Assembly (NCBI GenBank): GCA_015056575.1
Contig: SVGA01000009.1
Span: forward strand, 1 to 64,000
Reading direction: 5' to 3'
Source: Butyrivibrio sp.
GTDB taxonomy: Bacteria > Bacillota > Clostridia > Lachnospirales > Lachnospiraceae
DNA length: 64,000 nt
Numbering within the stretch: position 1 is the stretch's first letter; each line of letters begins with the position of its first letter. The translations under genes and the position numbers were made by a program. The notes below the pieces were generated by a model. That model was not told where the DNA came from. It saw only the letters and a list, made by a program, of their open reading frames with translations, and searched no databases. Below are positions 36,703-45,040 of the stretch, in pieces.

Positions 36703-37209
36703 ATGGTTTCACCTAGAATGAACAAAGCATTTTCCAATTCAATCAATTTATCAGTTGGACCAGAGCAGATATTGAAAAAGTTGGAACTTGCCAGTACCAC
36801 CAATGCAGATAACATACCGGATGGTAAAGAATTTGTTGTAGCGTTAAGAGACGGCAATCATTTTAAATTACTTTCTGCAGAGTATCTCAGAAAACACCCC
36901 AATGGTATGATGTGTCCTGTTGTTGAACTTGTTGTAGATGAGAGTGAAACGGGAGAAGGATCTACAATGGGATACAAGATAGATATTGATAAAAACCTGA
37001 TTTCAATGATTACTATCAGTGTATCTACGCTTGCTTTTATAGCCGCTTTTATATGGTTTGTTTGCTCAATCTTTGTGTCTATAGATGTAATTGGCATCAT
37101 CCTTGGTGGATTATTGACAGGTGTTTCAGGAGTTCTTTTGACAAAGAAGGCGATTGTTCCAACATTTAAGATGCTGATGGCATTGAACGCATTAGTTAGA
37201 AACAACTAA
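36703..37209 (+). CDS. unknown membrane protein with C-terminal TM hairpin, immunity candidate 2
   Basis: 168 residues: a soluble N-terminal domain of about 95 residues (a LLSAEYLRKHP segment), then two TM helices (about 100-125 and 131-152) and a short tail. ATG 36703 is preceded by TAGAGGACA. Not related by eye to its two neighbours. Nothing beyond membrane location and context can be said. Confidence 0.6.
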   Translation: MVSPRMNKAFSNSINLSVGPEQILKKLELASTTNADNIPDGKEFVVALRDGNHFKLLSAEYLRKHPNGMMCPVVELVVDESETGEGSTMGYKIDIDKNLISMITISVSTLAFIAAFIWFVCSIFVSIDVIGIILGGLLTGVSGVLLTKKAIVPTFKMLMALNALVRNN

Positions 37210-37341
37210 AATCGGGTTGTTCATGTTAGGAAATGGACTAGGGCAATGACTCAAAGAGAAGCCATATTAAGACTATTGCAGAATACGGTGACTGTGGGAT
37301 GCTATAAAGTCAATGCTAATGCCCGGAGGATGGAGGAAAAT

Positions 37342-37803
37342 ATGTTTCAGTTTAAACGTATACTGGAGCTTGTAGTATTTACTTGGCTTTTTATCTGGTT
37401 TGTTTACAAGCTTGTAGCAAGAAAACCGTTAATGCCCTTGTCTTCAGTAAAACCCAGCTTCAGGGTGTGGTATGAGCCTCGCCTTAAGGTGATAGATATT
37501 ATTCTCAAGCTACTGGTAGGGCCGGTTATAGCAATTTGCGCATGGACTTATGTCCTTCCATTTACGTTGGACATTCCGGATATGATAACCGGAAACTATC
37601 AGTACGTTGAAGGAACTGTTCTATCAAAGCAATATGACTCACGATATGCAAACAGACTCATTAAGGTAGAGGATGAAGACACCGGAGAAACTGTTACCAT
37701 ATCCTGTGATTACAACAAGGCGAATAAGGGTGATTATATAAAGATCAAGTATCTTAAGCACACAAAAGAAGGCGTGGTTGTAGAACACAAAAAGAAGAAA
37801 TAA
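37342..37803 (+). CDS. unknown two-TM protein with C-terminal beta domain, immunity candidate 3
   Basis: 154 residues. TM helices at about 8-26 and 55-75, then an extracytoplasmic or cytosolic beta domain (YVEGTVLSK to the C-terminal KKKK) resembling DUF3592-type domains. I chose ATG 37342, which follows GGAGG by 5 bases; ATG 37246 in the same frame would add 32 hydrophilic residues and has a weaker site. The stop overlaps the phosphatase start by one base (TAATG), which links this AT-rich block to the signalling genes downstream. Confidence 0.6.
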   Translation: MFQFKRILELVVFTWLFIWFVYKLVARKPLMPLSSVKPSFRVWYEPRLKVIDIILKLLVGPVIAICAWTYVLPFTLDIPDMITGNYQYVEGTVLSKQYDSRYANRLIKVEDEDTGETVTISCDYNKANKGDYIKIKYLKHTKEGVVVEHKKKK

Positions 37804-38618
37804 TGGAATATAGAGTTTGTATCAGTACCGATAAAGGTACAGTAAAAGAAGTTAATCAGGACTCCACCATGGTGAAGGTGGCAAATACAGAGAAAACCGG
37901 ACGCATTGTCATGGGTGCGCTGTGCGATGGCATGGGCGGACTCTCCCACGGAGAGGTCGCAAGTTCCATGATGGTAAATCGCCTGGGCAAGTGGTTTGCG
38001 GAGGAACTGCCTATAACCTTAAGCAGGACCAATGCCACAGAAAAATTGGATGACAATTCCAAGGACTGTGATATAATTGCTGACGTCAGACGCGAGTGGA
38101 TGGCTCTTGTTTCCGAGATGAATATGAGCATCCGCAGGTATGGAATGGAACACGGTTCTGCCCTTGGCACTACATGCGTGAGCTTTCTGATGCTTGGGAA
38201 CGAGTTCATTGTCATGAACATCGGTGACTCCCGGGTTTATATGCTTACGGATAAGTCGATGGATCTTTTGACCCATGATCAGAGTGTGGTGCAGGACATG
38301 ATCGACCGGGGACTTATGACACCGCAGCAGGCAGAGGAGAGCCCACAGAAGAGTGTTCTCCTTCAGTGCATAGGCGCGTCAGACAATGTGATGCCTCAAT
38401 TTGTCAGAGGAGTTATAGCTGAGCAGACCTCCATCCTTATGTGCTCAGACGGATTCTGGCGAAAGCTTGGCGGGGCAGAGATGATTTCAGCCCTCAAGCC
38501 ATCTCGGTGCGACAGTGAGGTTTCCATGAAAAAGAGCCTTGATGGTCTTGTAGACAGAGTCAAGGAGCGGGGAGAGACCGACAATATCTCGGCGATCCTG
38601 ATAGATTGTATCATTTAA
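37803..38618 (+). CDS. PP2C-family Ser/Thr protein phosphatase
   Basis: 271 residues, cytosolic. Metal and phosphate motifs are intact: NQD in motif 1, LCDGMGGLSHGE, NIGDSRVYM, and DNISAILID at the end. It should remove phosphate from Ser/Thr substrates of the adjacent kinase, 27 bases downstream. In Clostridia a PP2C/kinase pair (prpC-prkC) usually lies with the ribosome GTPase gene rsgA; here it lies with type VII secretion genes, so it is probably a dedicated pair. Base usage returns to the window average here. Confidence 0.92.
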   Translation: MEYRVCISTDKGTVKEVNQDSTMVKVANTEKTGRIVMGALCDGMGGLSHGEVASSMMVNRLGKWFAEELPITLSRTNATEKLDDNSKDCDIIADVRREWMALVSEMNMSIRRYGMEHGSALGTTCVSFLMLGNEFIVMNIGDSRVYMLTDKSMDLLTHDQSVVQDMIDRGLMTPQQAEESPQKSVLLQCIGASDNVMPQFVRGVIAEQTSILMCSDGFWRKLGGAEMISALKPSRCDSEVSMKKSLDGLVDRVKERGETDNISAILIDCII

Positions 38619-38645
38619 GTAGTTTTATAGTAGTAAGGTTTTATT

Positions 38646-40334
38646 ATGTTAGAAATCGGTAGTTTAGTAGGTGGTAAATACAAAGTCTTAAACATAATCG
38701 GACAGGGCGGAATGAGCACTGTCTATCTTGCAATGAATGAGCGTGCCAACAAGCAGTGGGCCATCAAGGAAGTCCGTAAGGACGCGGTGGCGGATTTCAG
38801 GGTTGTCAGGCAGAGCCTCATCACTGAGACGGATCTGTTAAAAGAGCTGTCTCATCCATATCTTCCCAGTATCGTGGATGTAATTGATGAGGAGGGACGT
38901 TTCCTCATCGTAATGGATTATATAGAAGGAAATACTCTTGAGAAGGCGCTGAATATGCTTGGTGCGCAGCCTCAGGAGTATGTTGTTGAATGGGGTATTC
39001 AGCTGTGTGATGTGCTGGAGTATCTGCACACCAGAAAGCCTGCGATCATCTACAGGGATCTAAAGCCCGGTAATATCATGCTGCGTCCCGATGGAACCAT
39101 CACTCTTATTGACTTCGGTACCGCAAGGGAGTACAAGGAGCAGAACAACTCCGATACTTCTTACCTTGGAACCAGAGGGTATGCGGCTCCCGAGCAGTTT
39201 GGAGGAATGGGACAGACCGACGCAAGAACGGATATTTACTGCCTTGGTGCTACTTTGTACCATCTGGTGACGGGGCACAATCCCAGTGAGCCGCCCTATG
39301 AGTTTTATCCCATTAGGTATTGGAACCAGCAGCTTTCTCCCGGACTTGAATACATCATAAACAAATGCGTGCAGAACAACCCTGCGGACAGATATCAGTC
39401 CTGTGCGGAGGTTATGTATGATCTCCAGAATTACAAGGAGCTGGACAGGGGATACAAGAAGGATGCCAGAATAGGCGTCACTATCTTCGGACTTGTGGCG
39501 GCAGCAGCAGTTGTTTTTGCGGGACTAGGTCTTACCTTCCATGCCAAGGCGGCTGAGCTTGCCAGAGAGAACTATAACTATTATGTCACCGAGGCTATAG
39601 GAACAGTGGATGAACTGTCCGCTGCAGAGATGTTCGGGAAGGCCATTGTCATGGATCCCGGCAACCCTACGGCATATATAGAGTTTTTGGACAATACCCT
39701 TCTTGCGGATGACAACTTCACACCGGAAGAGGATGAGTTGCTAAGGCAGATCATGATAACTCCCAGCGGCGGAACTACAGTAGAAAAGCGTCTGGCAGCT
39801 GATAAAGACGGATATGCACAGGTAGCCTACAAGCTGGGAATTGCGTACTTTTACTGTTATGACGGTATCGGCAACAAACAGATGTCAGCCAAGTGGTTCC
39901 AGATTGCGGCCAATCAGGGAACTCTCTCCGATGCACAGCAGTTCAGGGCAGAGAAGCTCGGAAAGATCGCCCAGTACTACACAGGTCTTGGAACCGAGAG
40001 CAAGAGCGGAGATTCCATGGTGAGCTATCATCAGTTCTGGGATGACCTAGTTGCCATTGCGGATGGAAATATCGCAGAGGTGGATAATGCAGTCACAGCG
40101 CTCATGATCTACAAGGAGATTGCTAATCAGATATACACTTATCCGGCGCAGCTTTTGAAATCCGGAGTTACCTACGAAGAGATGTGTGATGAAATGGATC
40201 TGATCCTGGCACATATAGATTCGGATATTTACAATGATCCTGAGATTACAGACAACACAAGAAAGCTTGCGGGGGATACCGTTAAGAGTTTTGCTCTGGC
40301 AAAAGCAGCCCTTGATATGGCGGCAGGAAAGTGA
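38646..40334 (+). CDS. transmembrane Ser/Thr protein kinase with extracytoplasmic helical-repeat domain
   Basis: 562 residues. Kinase domain 1-270: Gly loop GQGGMSTVY (19-27), Lys41, catalytic loop YRDLKPGN with Asp138, DFG Asp156, and the APEQF motif. All catalytic residues are present. One TM helix (about 278-298), then ~260 extracytoplasmic residues in TPR/SEL1-like helical pairs, without PASTA repeats. The layout (cytosolic kinase fold, one TM, outer helical domain) is that of EssB, which is a pseudokinase in type VIIb systems, but EssB is shorter and inactive. It is probably the kinase that feeds the FHA proteins of the locus. Confidence 0.92.
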   Translation: MLEIGSLVGGKYKVLNIIGQGGMSTVYLAMNERANKQWAIKEVRKDAVADFRVVRQSLITETDLLKELSHPYLPSIVDVIDEEGRFLIVMDYIEGNTLEKALNMLGAQPQEYVVEWGIQLCDVLEYLHTRKPAIIYRDLKPGNIMLRPDGTITLIDFGTAREYKEQNNSDTSYLGTRGYAAPEQFGGMGQTDARTDIYCLGATLYHLVTGHNPSEPPYEFYPIRYWNQQLSPGLEYIINKCVQNNPADRYQSCAEVMYDLQNYKELDRGYKKDARIGVTIFGLVAAAAVVFAGLGLTFHAKAAELARENYNYYVTEAIGTVDELSAAEMFGKAIVMDPGNPTAYIEFLDNTLLADDNFTPEEDELLRQIMITPSGGTTVEKRLAADKDGYAQVAYKLGIAYFYCYDGIGNKQMSAKWFQIAANQGTLSDAQQFRAEKLGKIAQYYTGLGTESKSGDSMVSYHQFWDDLVAIADGNIAEVDNAVTALMIYKEIANQIYTYPAQLLKSGVTYEEMCDEMDLILAHIDSDIYNDPEITDNTRKLAGDTVKSFALAKAALDMAAGK

Positions 40335-40345
40335 GGCATAGACAA

Positions 40346-40855
40346 ATGAATAATATAGAATACTATAACCTTCTGTCTGTCATCTCACTGGTAATGTTTA
40401 TTATCCTGACGGCAATGGCAGTAATTATGTGGTTCAAACTTGACATAAGACACTATCTGGCGGTGCTCACAGGCTCCGAGGCAAAAAGAAGCATCGACAA
40501 GATTAGAAAAGATGCTGCTTCCGGAGAAATACAGGCAGATCGCCGAAGAAGGAACAAAGCTGTTGTTTCCTGGAATACGTCAGAAAACCTGGACGGAACT
40601 GCAGCAGATATCAGCAGAAAGCTGGCAGCTTCATCTCAGTCGGCTCAAAGCTATGACCCGGACAAGACAACGGTCCTCGGTCAGCCGGACCCGTATGCAA
40701 CAATGGTACTTAGCCGGCTTGATCAGCCGGGGCAGAATGTGGTGGCAGAGCCAATCCTGAAACCGGAGACAGAACAGGCTGCTGCTTCTCAGACTGCTCC
40801 TTCGCCAACACCGGGCTTCGTGGTAGAAAAAGATATCACAAATACAGCACAATAA
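40346..40855 (+). CDS. small single-TM protein with TTVLG phospho-acceptor-like motif
   Basis: 169 residues. One TM helix near the N-terminus (about 8-30), then a disordered Ala/Ser/Pro/Gln-rich cytosolic tail with KTTVLG (107-112) and, ten residues on, ATMVLSR. TT-x-L motifs of this type are phosphorylated and bound by FHA domains in mycobacterial and corynebacterial regulators. I chose ATG 40346 (GAGG 10 bases upstream); a GTG at 40331 overlapping the kinase stop is also possible. Probably a kinase substrate that recruits FHA proteins to the membrane; last gene of the locus. Confidence 0.7.
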   Translation: MNNIEYYNLLSVISLVMFIILTAMAVIMWFKLDIRHYLAVLTGSEAKRSIDKIRKDAASGEIQADRRRRNKAVVSWNTSENLDGTAADISRKLAASSQSAQSYDPDKTTVLGQPDPYATMVLSRLDQPGQNVVAEPILKPETEQAAASQTAPSPTPGFVVEKDITNTAQ

Positions 40856-40871
40856 ACATATTGCAGAAATT

Positions 40872-40915
40872 GTCGGCCTTGAGCTCTTTGCTCACTGCCG
40901 GCTTTTCTTTTTTTA
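40872..40915 (+). terminator. terminator of the secretion locus
   Basis: GTCGGC-ctt-GAGC pairs with GCTC-act-GCCGGC around a TCTTT loop, followed by TTTTCTTTTTTTAT. It ends the transcript of the kinase and TTVLG genes. Confidence 0.85.
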
Positions 40916-40930
40916 TGGCTCTTTAGCATG

Positions 40931-40987
40931 TCAGAGAGAACCGTCCCCATTGGCTCTTAAGGACTTGTCACTAATGCCATGTGACAA
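40931..40987. repeat. REP-like palindromic fragment
   Basis: GAACCGTCCCC (near 40939-40949) and, further on, the perfect inverted repeat TTGTCAC-N9-GTGACAA (40965-40987). From memory, GAACCGTCCCC-type sequences occur in many clostridial genomes at ends of elements moved by IS200-like (Y1/RAYT) transposases. No transposase gene is present in the window. Confidence 0.4.
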
Positions 40988-41004
40988 AGTTAAATATGTA
41001 TGAA

Positions 41005-41033
41005 TTGATTAATGAACGGTACACCAATAAAAT
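41005..41033 (+). promoter_or_regulatory. sigma-A-like promoter of the mannitol operon
   Basis: TTGATT (41005-41010), 17 bases, TAAAAT (41028-41033), about 96 bases ahead of the first gene. The rest of the 274-base gap holds the upstream terminator, the REP-like fragment and the cre candidate. Confidence 0.6.
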
Positions 41034-41095
41034 AAACTTAAATCAATTGAATGCATTCGGATTATCTGTAACCTTCTTGCGGCAGACGTGCCAAG

Positions 41096-41109
41096 AGAAA
41101 ACGCTTATT
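41096..41109 (+). promoter_or_regulatory. candidate cre site (CcpA operator)
   Basis: AGAAAACGCTTATT matches 12 of 14 positions of the cre consensus TGWAARCGYTWNCW. It lies downstream of the promoter and 20 bases before the start codon, a position where CcpA would block elongation. The presence of hprK and a Crh-like HPr in the same window fits carbon repression. Confidence 0.55.
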
Positions 41110-41129
41110 AAGTTGGAAGGGGTATCCAA

Positions 41130-42533
41130 ATGAAAGAAAAGATTCAAAGTTTTGGACGATTCCTAAGTGGAATGGTCATGCCGAATATCGGCGCATTTAT
41201 AGCATGGGGGCTTTTGACAGCATTGTTCATCGATACCGGCTGGCTCCCTAACGCACAGCTTAGTTCAATAGTCGGACCGATGCTCACATATGTTCTTCCC
41301 GTTCTCATCGCTTACCAGGGTGGTAAGATGGTTGGCGGACCCAGAGGAGCAGTTATGGGTGCAATCATGACAATCGGTGTTATCTGCGGAACAGAGTACA
41401 CAATGTTCATGGGCGCAATGATCGCAGGACCTCTTGCAGGCTGGGTCATCAAGAAATTTGACAAGGCAGTTGAGGGTAAGATCCCTTCAGGATTCGAGAT
41501 GCTTGTAAACAACTTCTCAGTTGGTATCCTTGGTCTTCTCCTTGCAATCCTTGGCTACTATGTAATCGGACCCTTCATGGGCGGCGTACTTGCTTTCCTT
41601 AACGCCGGAGTTGCAGTACTTGTTAACAACAACATTCTGCCTCTCGTTTCAGTATTCGTTGAGCCTGCTAAGGTTCTTTTCCTTAACAACGCTATCAACC
41701 ACGGTATCTTCACTCCTCTTGGAGCAGAGCAGGTTGCTTCAGCCGGCAAGTCAATCTTCTACATGATCGAGACAAACCCCGGCGCAGGTACAGGTGTGCT
41801 TCTTGCATACTGGCTGTTCTCTAAGGATAAGGTTACAAAGGATTCCGCACCCGGAGCACTTATCGTTCATCTCCTTGGCGGTATCCACGAGATCTACTTC
41901 CCTTATGTACTTATGAACCCCCTGCTTCTTCTTGCAACAATCGGCGGAAGCGTAGCAGCTATGATCTTCAACACACTGTTCAAGCTTGGCCTTGCTGGTC
42001 CTCCTTCACCCGGATCGATCATCGCCTATGTTGGAATGGCACCTAAGGGATCAACCTTCATGGTTCTTCTCTCAGCAGTAGTTGCAGCAGCTGTATCTTT
42101 CGTGATCGCAGCTCCTATCGTTAGACTTTCAAACGGCAAGCAGTCTCTTGCAGACTCCACCGAGAAGATGAAAGAGATGAAGGCTGAGGCAAAGGGTGTT
42201 GCTGTAAGCGAAGTTAAGACAGCAGCAGACAACCTTACAGCAGTAGCAGCAGAAGATGTTAAGAAGATCGTTTTCGCTTGCGACGCAGGAATGGGATCTT
42301 CAGCAATGGGAGCTACAGTTCTCAGAAAGAAACTTACAGATGTTGGCAGAACTGATATCGATGTACAGCATGCGTCTGTATCAGAGATACCTGCAGATGC
42401 TCAGATAGTTGTAACACACCAGGAGCTTTCAGCAAGAGCAAGAAAGAGCGCTCCAAATGCCAGACTGATCACCATCAGCAACTTCATGGCTGCACCTGAG
42501 TATGATTCTCTTGCACAGGAGCTGAAGCTTTAA
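41130..42533 (+). CDS. mtlA: PTS mannitol-type transporter, EIICB
   Basis: 467 residues. The N-terminal IIC domain (about 1-345, starting FGRFLSGMVMPNIGAFIAWG) forms the membrane channel and has GGIHEIYFPY, the conserved GGIHE sugar-site motif. The C-terminal IIB domain has the phospho-Cys384 in ACDAGMGSS. IIA is not fused but encoded separately downstream, as in Gram-positives. It imports mannitol or a related hexitol as the 1-phosphate. Codon use is biased as for a well-expressed gene. Confidence 0.95.
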   Translation: MKEKIQSFGRFLSGMVMPNIGAFIAWGLLTALFIDTGWLPNAQLSSIVGPMLTYVLPVLIAYQGGKMVGGPRGAVMGAIMTIGVICGTEYTMFMGAMIAGPLAGWVIKKFDKAVEGKIPSGFEMLVNNFSVGILGLLLAILGYYVIGPFMGGVLAFLNAGVAVLVNNNILPLVSVFVEPAKVLFLNNAINHGIFTPLGAEQVASAGKSIFYMIETNPGAGTGVLLAYWLFSKDKVTKDSAPGALIVHLLGGIHEIYFPYVLMNPLLLLATIGGSVAAMIFNTLFKLGLAGPPSPGSIIAYVGMAPKGSTFMVLLSAVVAAAVSFVIAAPIVRLSNGKQSLADSTEKMKEMKAEAKGVAVSEVKTAADNLTAVAAEDVKKIVFACDAGMGSSAMGATVLRKKLTDVGRTDIDVQHASVSEIPADAQIVVTHQELSARARKSAPNARLITISNFMAAPEYDSLAQELKL

Positions 42534-42545
42534 TACGGAGTTTTT

Positions 42546-44582
42546 ATGGAACTTACACCACGCATAAGACAGATCATATTGTATTTGCTGGGCGCAGAGC
42601 AGCCGGCCACGGATCAGGAAGTGGCTGATGCTCTGGGTGTAAGTAAGCGCACCATTTTAAGGGAGGCGGACTACATCGCTTCCATCCTGAAACAGTATGA
42701 TCTTACCCTGGTTCGGAAAAAGGGAGAGGGCAGTCAGATCGAAGGAGACGCCGATAACAAGGCCCGCCTTATGAGCGCTGTCAACGCCCGCAAGGACGAG
42801 ATCGTATCAGACAAGGAGAAGAGAAGAAATCTTCTGAAGCTGGAGCTTCTAAGGAACAGGGAGCCACAAAAGCTCTTTTATTACAGTGACATGTTCGGCG
42901 TAAGTGAAGCCACCATCAGTACCGATCTTGAAGCCATAAACGATTGGGTACAGGAGTGTCACCTTAGCATCATAAGAAAGCCCGGCTTCGGAATTACTCT
43001 CTCCGGCAGCGAAAAGAGCTATCGAACAGCCATGCAGCGATTCGTTACCGAGAACATGAACAGTCGAGGGGACAACGAGCTGGCAGACAATATTTATACC
43101 CTCATGAATGAGGCCATCCTCTCTGAGGTGGAAACTGTTCTTGAGGAAGTGGAGGAACCGTATCTGCGTCTTTTGACCAATGATGCATACATGGGCCTCT
43201 TGGTACATCTGGCTGTGGCCGTGGAGAGGATCAGGCAGGGCGAGCTGGTATCTGAGGAAACCTATGATGCCAGATTCGACAAAGGCTATGACATTGCCAG
43301 AAGGATTGCGGATGCTCTGGAAAAAGAGTTCTCCATCACAATTCCGGAATCGGAAGTAAACAATATCTTACTGCACATCAAAGGTGCAAAACTTAACTAC
43401 ACAAACGAAGCCATCGGCAGCAGCGGCATCAGGACTGACGAGCTGATGGGAATTATAGATGCGATGATAGATGTGCTGGATGCAGATCTGGCAAGGGAGC
43501 TCCGATATGAGGAGGACTTTATCAGAGGACTGATGGTCCACCTGGAGCCGGCTCTTTATCGCATGAAAAATGACATGACCATAAGTAACCCCCTTCTTGC
43601 GGAGATCAGACAGGAGTACCCGGAGGTCTTTGCGGATTGCGAGAGGGCTGCAGAGGTCATTACCGAAAAGACGGGACTTGTTCCCAACGATGCGGAGATC
43701 GGATATCTGGCCATGCACTTCGGAGCGGCCAGGGAGAAGATCCTAAGCAGGAAAAAGAAAAAGCGCACCGTCAACATCGGCGTTATATGTGCCAGCGGAT
43801 TCGGAGTGGCACAGCTGATGATGGCAAAGCTTCGCAGTCAGTTTGCTGACTGGGATATAGTGCTTAAGGCTTACGGCAGTGATGAGATCACCGAGCACGT
43901 AATGTCAAGAACGGATTTCTTTATCTCAAGCATTGAAGTGGACGAACTGGGTGTTGACTATTGTATGGTCAATCCTCTCATAACCCGGAGAGACGTTCTG
44001 CAGATAAGTGTTAAGATCGATGAATACGCATCTATGCCGGCAAGGCAGGAAAATAACGATTTTACCAGGCAACTGGACGAGATAAACGACATCATAAACA
44101 GAATCAAGGGAGTCATTAGAAGGTATCATCATCTTACCGTTTCCAATGACATGAATCTTGAGGCGCTGATCAAGTATATAGCTGCCGATATAACGGACAC
44201 ATCCAAGGCAGCAGCGGTACTTGCAGCAGATATCCTGGCGAGGGAACAGGTAATGACACAGGTATTCCCTGAGATAGGGATAGCTCTTTTCCATTGCAGG
44301 AGCAAGGCAGTTAAAGAGTGCCAGATCATTACCGCAGGACCTGATAAGGGGCAGATCTTTGAAGACCCCAGGTTAAAGGACATCAAGGCCGCGCTTTGCA
44401 TGGCGATGCCCATAGATGAGCACAGGCAGCAGAACACGGATATGCTGGGAAGGATTTCGGGAGCCATAGTCGAGGACGAGGCTTTCCTTGAAACATTAAA
44501 GACCGGCGATGAAGAAGCCATTCAGGAAAAGCTGCAACGTATAATGAAGAGCTATTTCAGCGAGAGAATTAATGGTCTATAA
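42546..44582 (+). CDS. mtlR: MtlR-like PRD transcriptional activator
   Basis: 678 residues in the MtlR order: N-terminal HTH (about 1-60), second winged HTH (about 85-170), two PRD domains (about 190-400), an EIIB(Gat)-like domain with Cys415 in GVICASGFG, and an EIIA-like domain with His583 in ALFHCRS. In Bacilli HPr and EIIB phosphorylation of these domains switches the activator on for the mannitol operon. Encoded between EIICB and EIIA, 12 bases after mtlA. Confidence 0.92.
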   Translation: MELTPRIRQIILYLLGAEQPATDQEVADALGVSKRTILREADYIASILKQYDLTLVRKKGEGSQIEGDADNKARLMSAVNARKDEIVSDKEKRRNLLKLELLRNREPQKLFYYSDMFGVSEATISTDLEAINDWVQECHLSIIRKPGFGITLSGSEKSYRTAMQRFVTENMNSRGDNELADNIYTLMNEAILSEVETVLEEVEEPYLRLLTNDAYMGLLVHLAVAVERIRQGELVSEETYDARFDKGYDIARRIADALEKEFSITIPESEVNNILLHIKGAKLNYTNEAIGSSGIRTDELMGIIDAMIDVLDADLARELRYEEDFIRGLMVHLEPALYRMKNDMTISNPLLAEIRQEYPEVFADCERAAEVITEKTGLVPNDAEIGYLAMHFGAAREKILSRKKKKRTVNIGVICASGFGVAQLMMAKLRSQFADWDIVLKAYGSDEITEHVMSRTDFFISSIEVDELGVDYCMVNPLITRRDVLQISVKIDEYASMPARQENNDFTRQLDEINDIINRIKGVIRRYHHLTVSNDMNLEALIKYIAADITDTSKAAAVLAADILAREQVMTQVFPEIGIALFHCRSKAVKECQIITAGPDKGQIFEDPRLKDIKAALCMAMPIDEHRQQNTDMLGRISGAIVEDEAFLETLKTGDEEAIQEKLQRIMKSYFSERINGL

Positions 44583-44594
44583 CAGGAGGCACCT

Positions 44595-45014
44595 ATGATA
44601 CTGGAAACCAAAAATATCTTTTTAAACCAGAAACCGGGTAACAAGGAAGACGTCATCAGAAAGATCGGTGATATTTTTTCTTCCCAGGGCTTTACCAACG
44701 AGTACTATACTCAGGCAATGCTGGACAAAGAGAAGGTGTTTAATACATATATTGGCAACGAGTTGGCTATCCCTCATGGAATTGAGGAAGCCAAGAAACA
44801 TATTTTGAAGACAGGACTGGTTCTTTTGACATTTCCCGAGGGCCAGGACTGGGGGGCTGCAGAAAAAGTCAAAGTGGTGATCGGTATTGCTGCGGTAGGC
44901 GATGAACATCTTGACGTACTTGGCAAGATCGCCATGACTTTTTCGGACAAGGCAGGAGTTGAGAAACTGCTGACAATGACTGAAGACGAGATCAGCGCAT
45001 CTTTTGAAGGATGA
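44595..45014 (+). CDS. mtlF: PTS mannitol-type EIIA
   Basis: 139 residues. The phospho-His is His61 in LAIPHGI; the end DEISASFEG is typical of EIIA(Mtl). It takes phosphate from HPr and passes it to Cys384 of the EIICB. ATG behind AGGAGG. Confidence 0.94.
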   Translation: MILETKNIFLNQKPGNKEDVIRKIGDIFSSQGFTNEYYTQAMLDKEKVFNTYIGNELAIPHGIEEAKKHILKTGLVLLTFPEGQDWGAAEKVKVVIGIAAVGDEHLDVLGKIAMTFSDKAGVEKLLTMTEDEISASFEG

Positions 45015-45040
45015 GCACAACCATTTGGAGGTGAATTATT

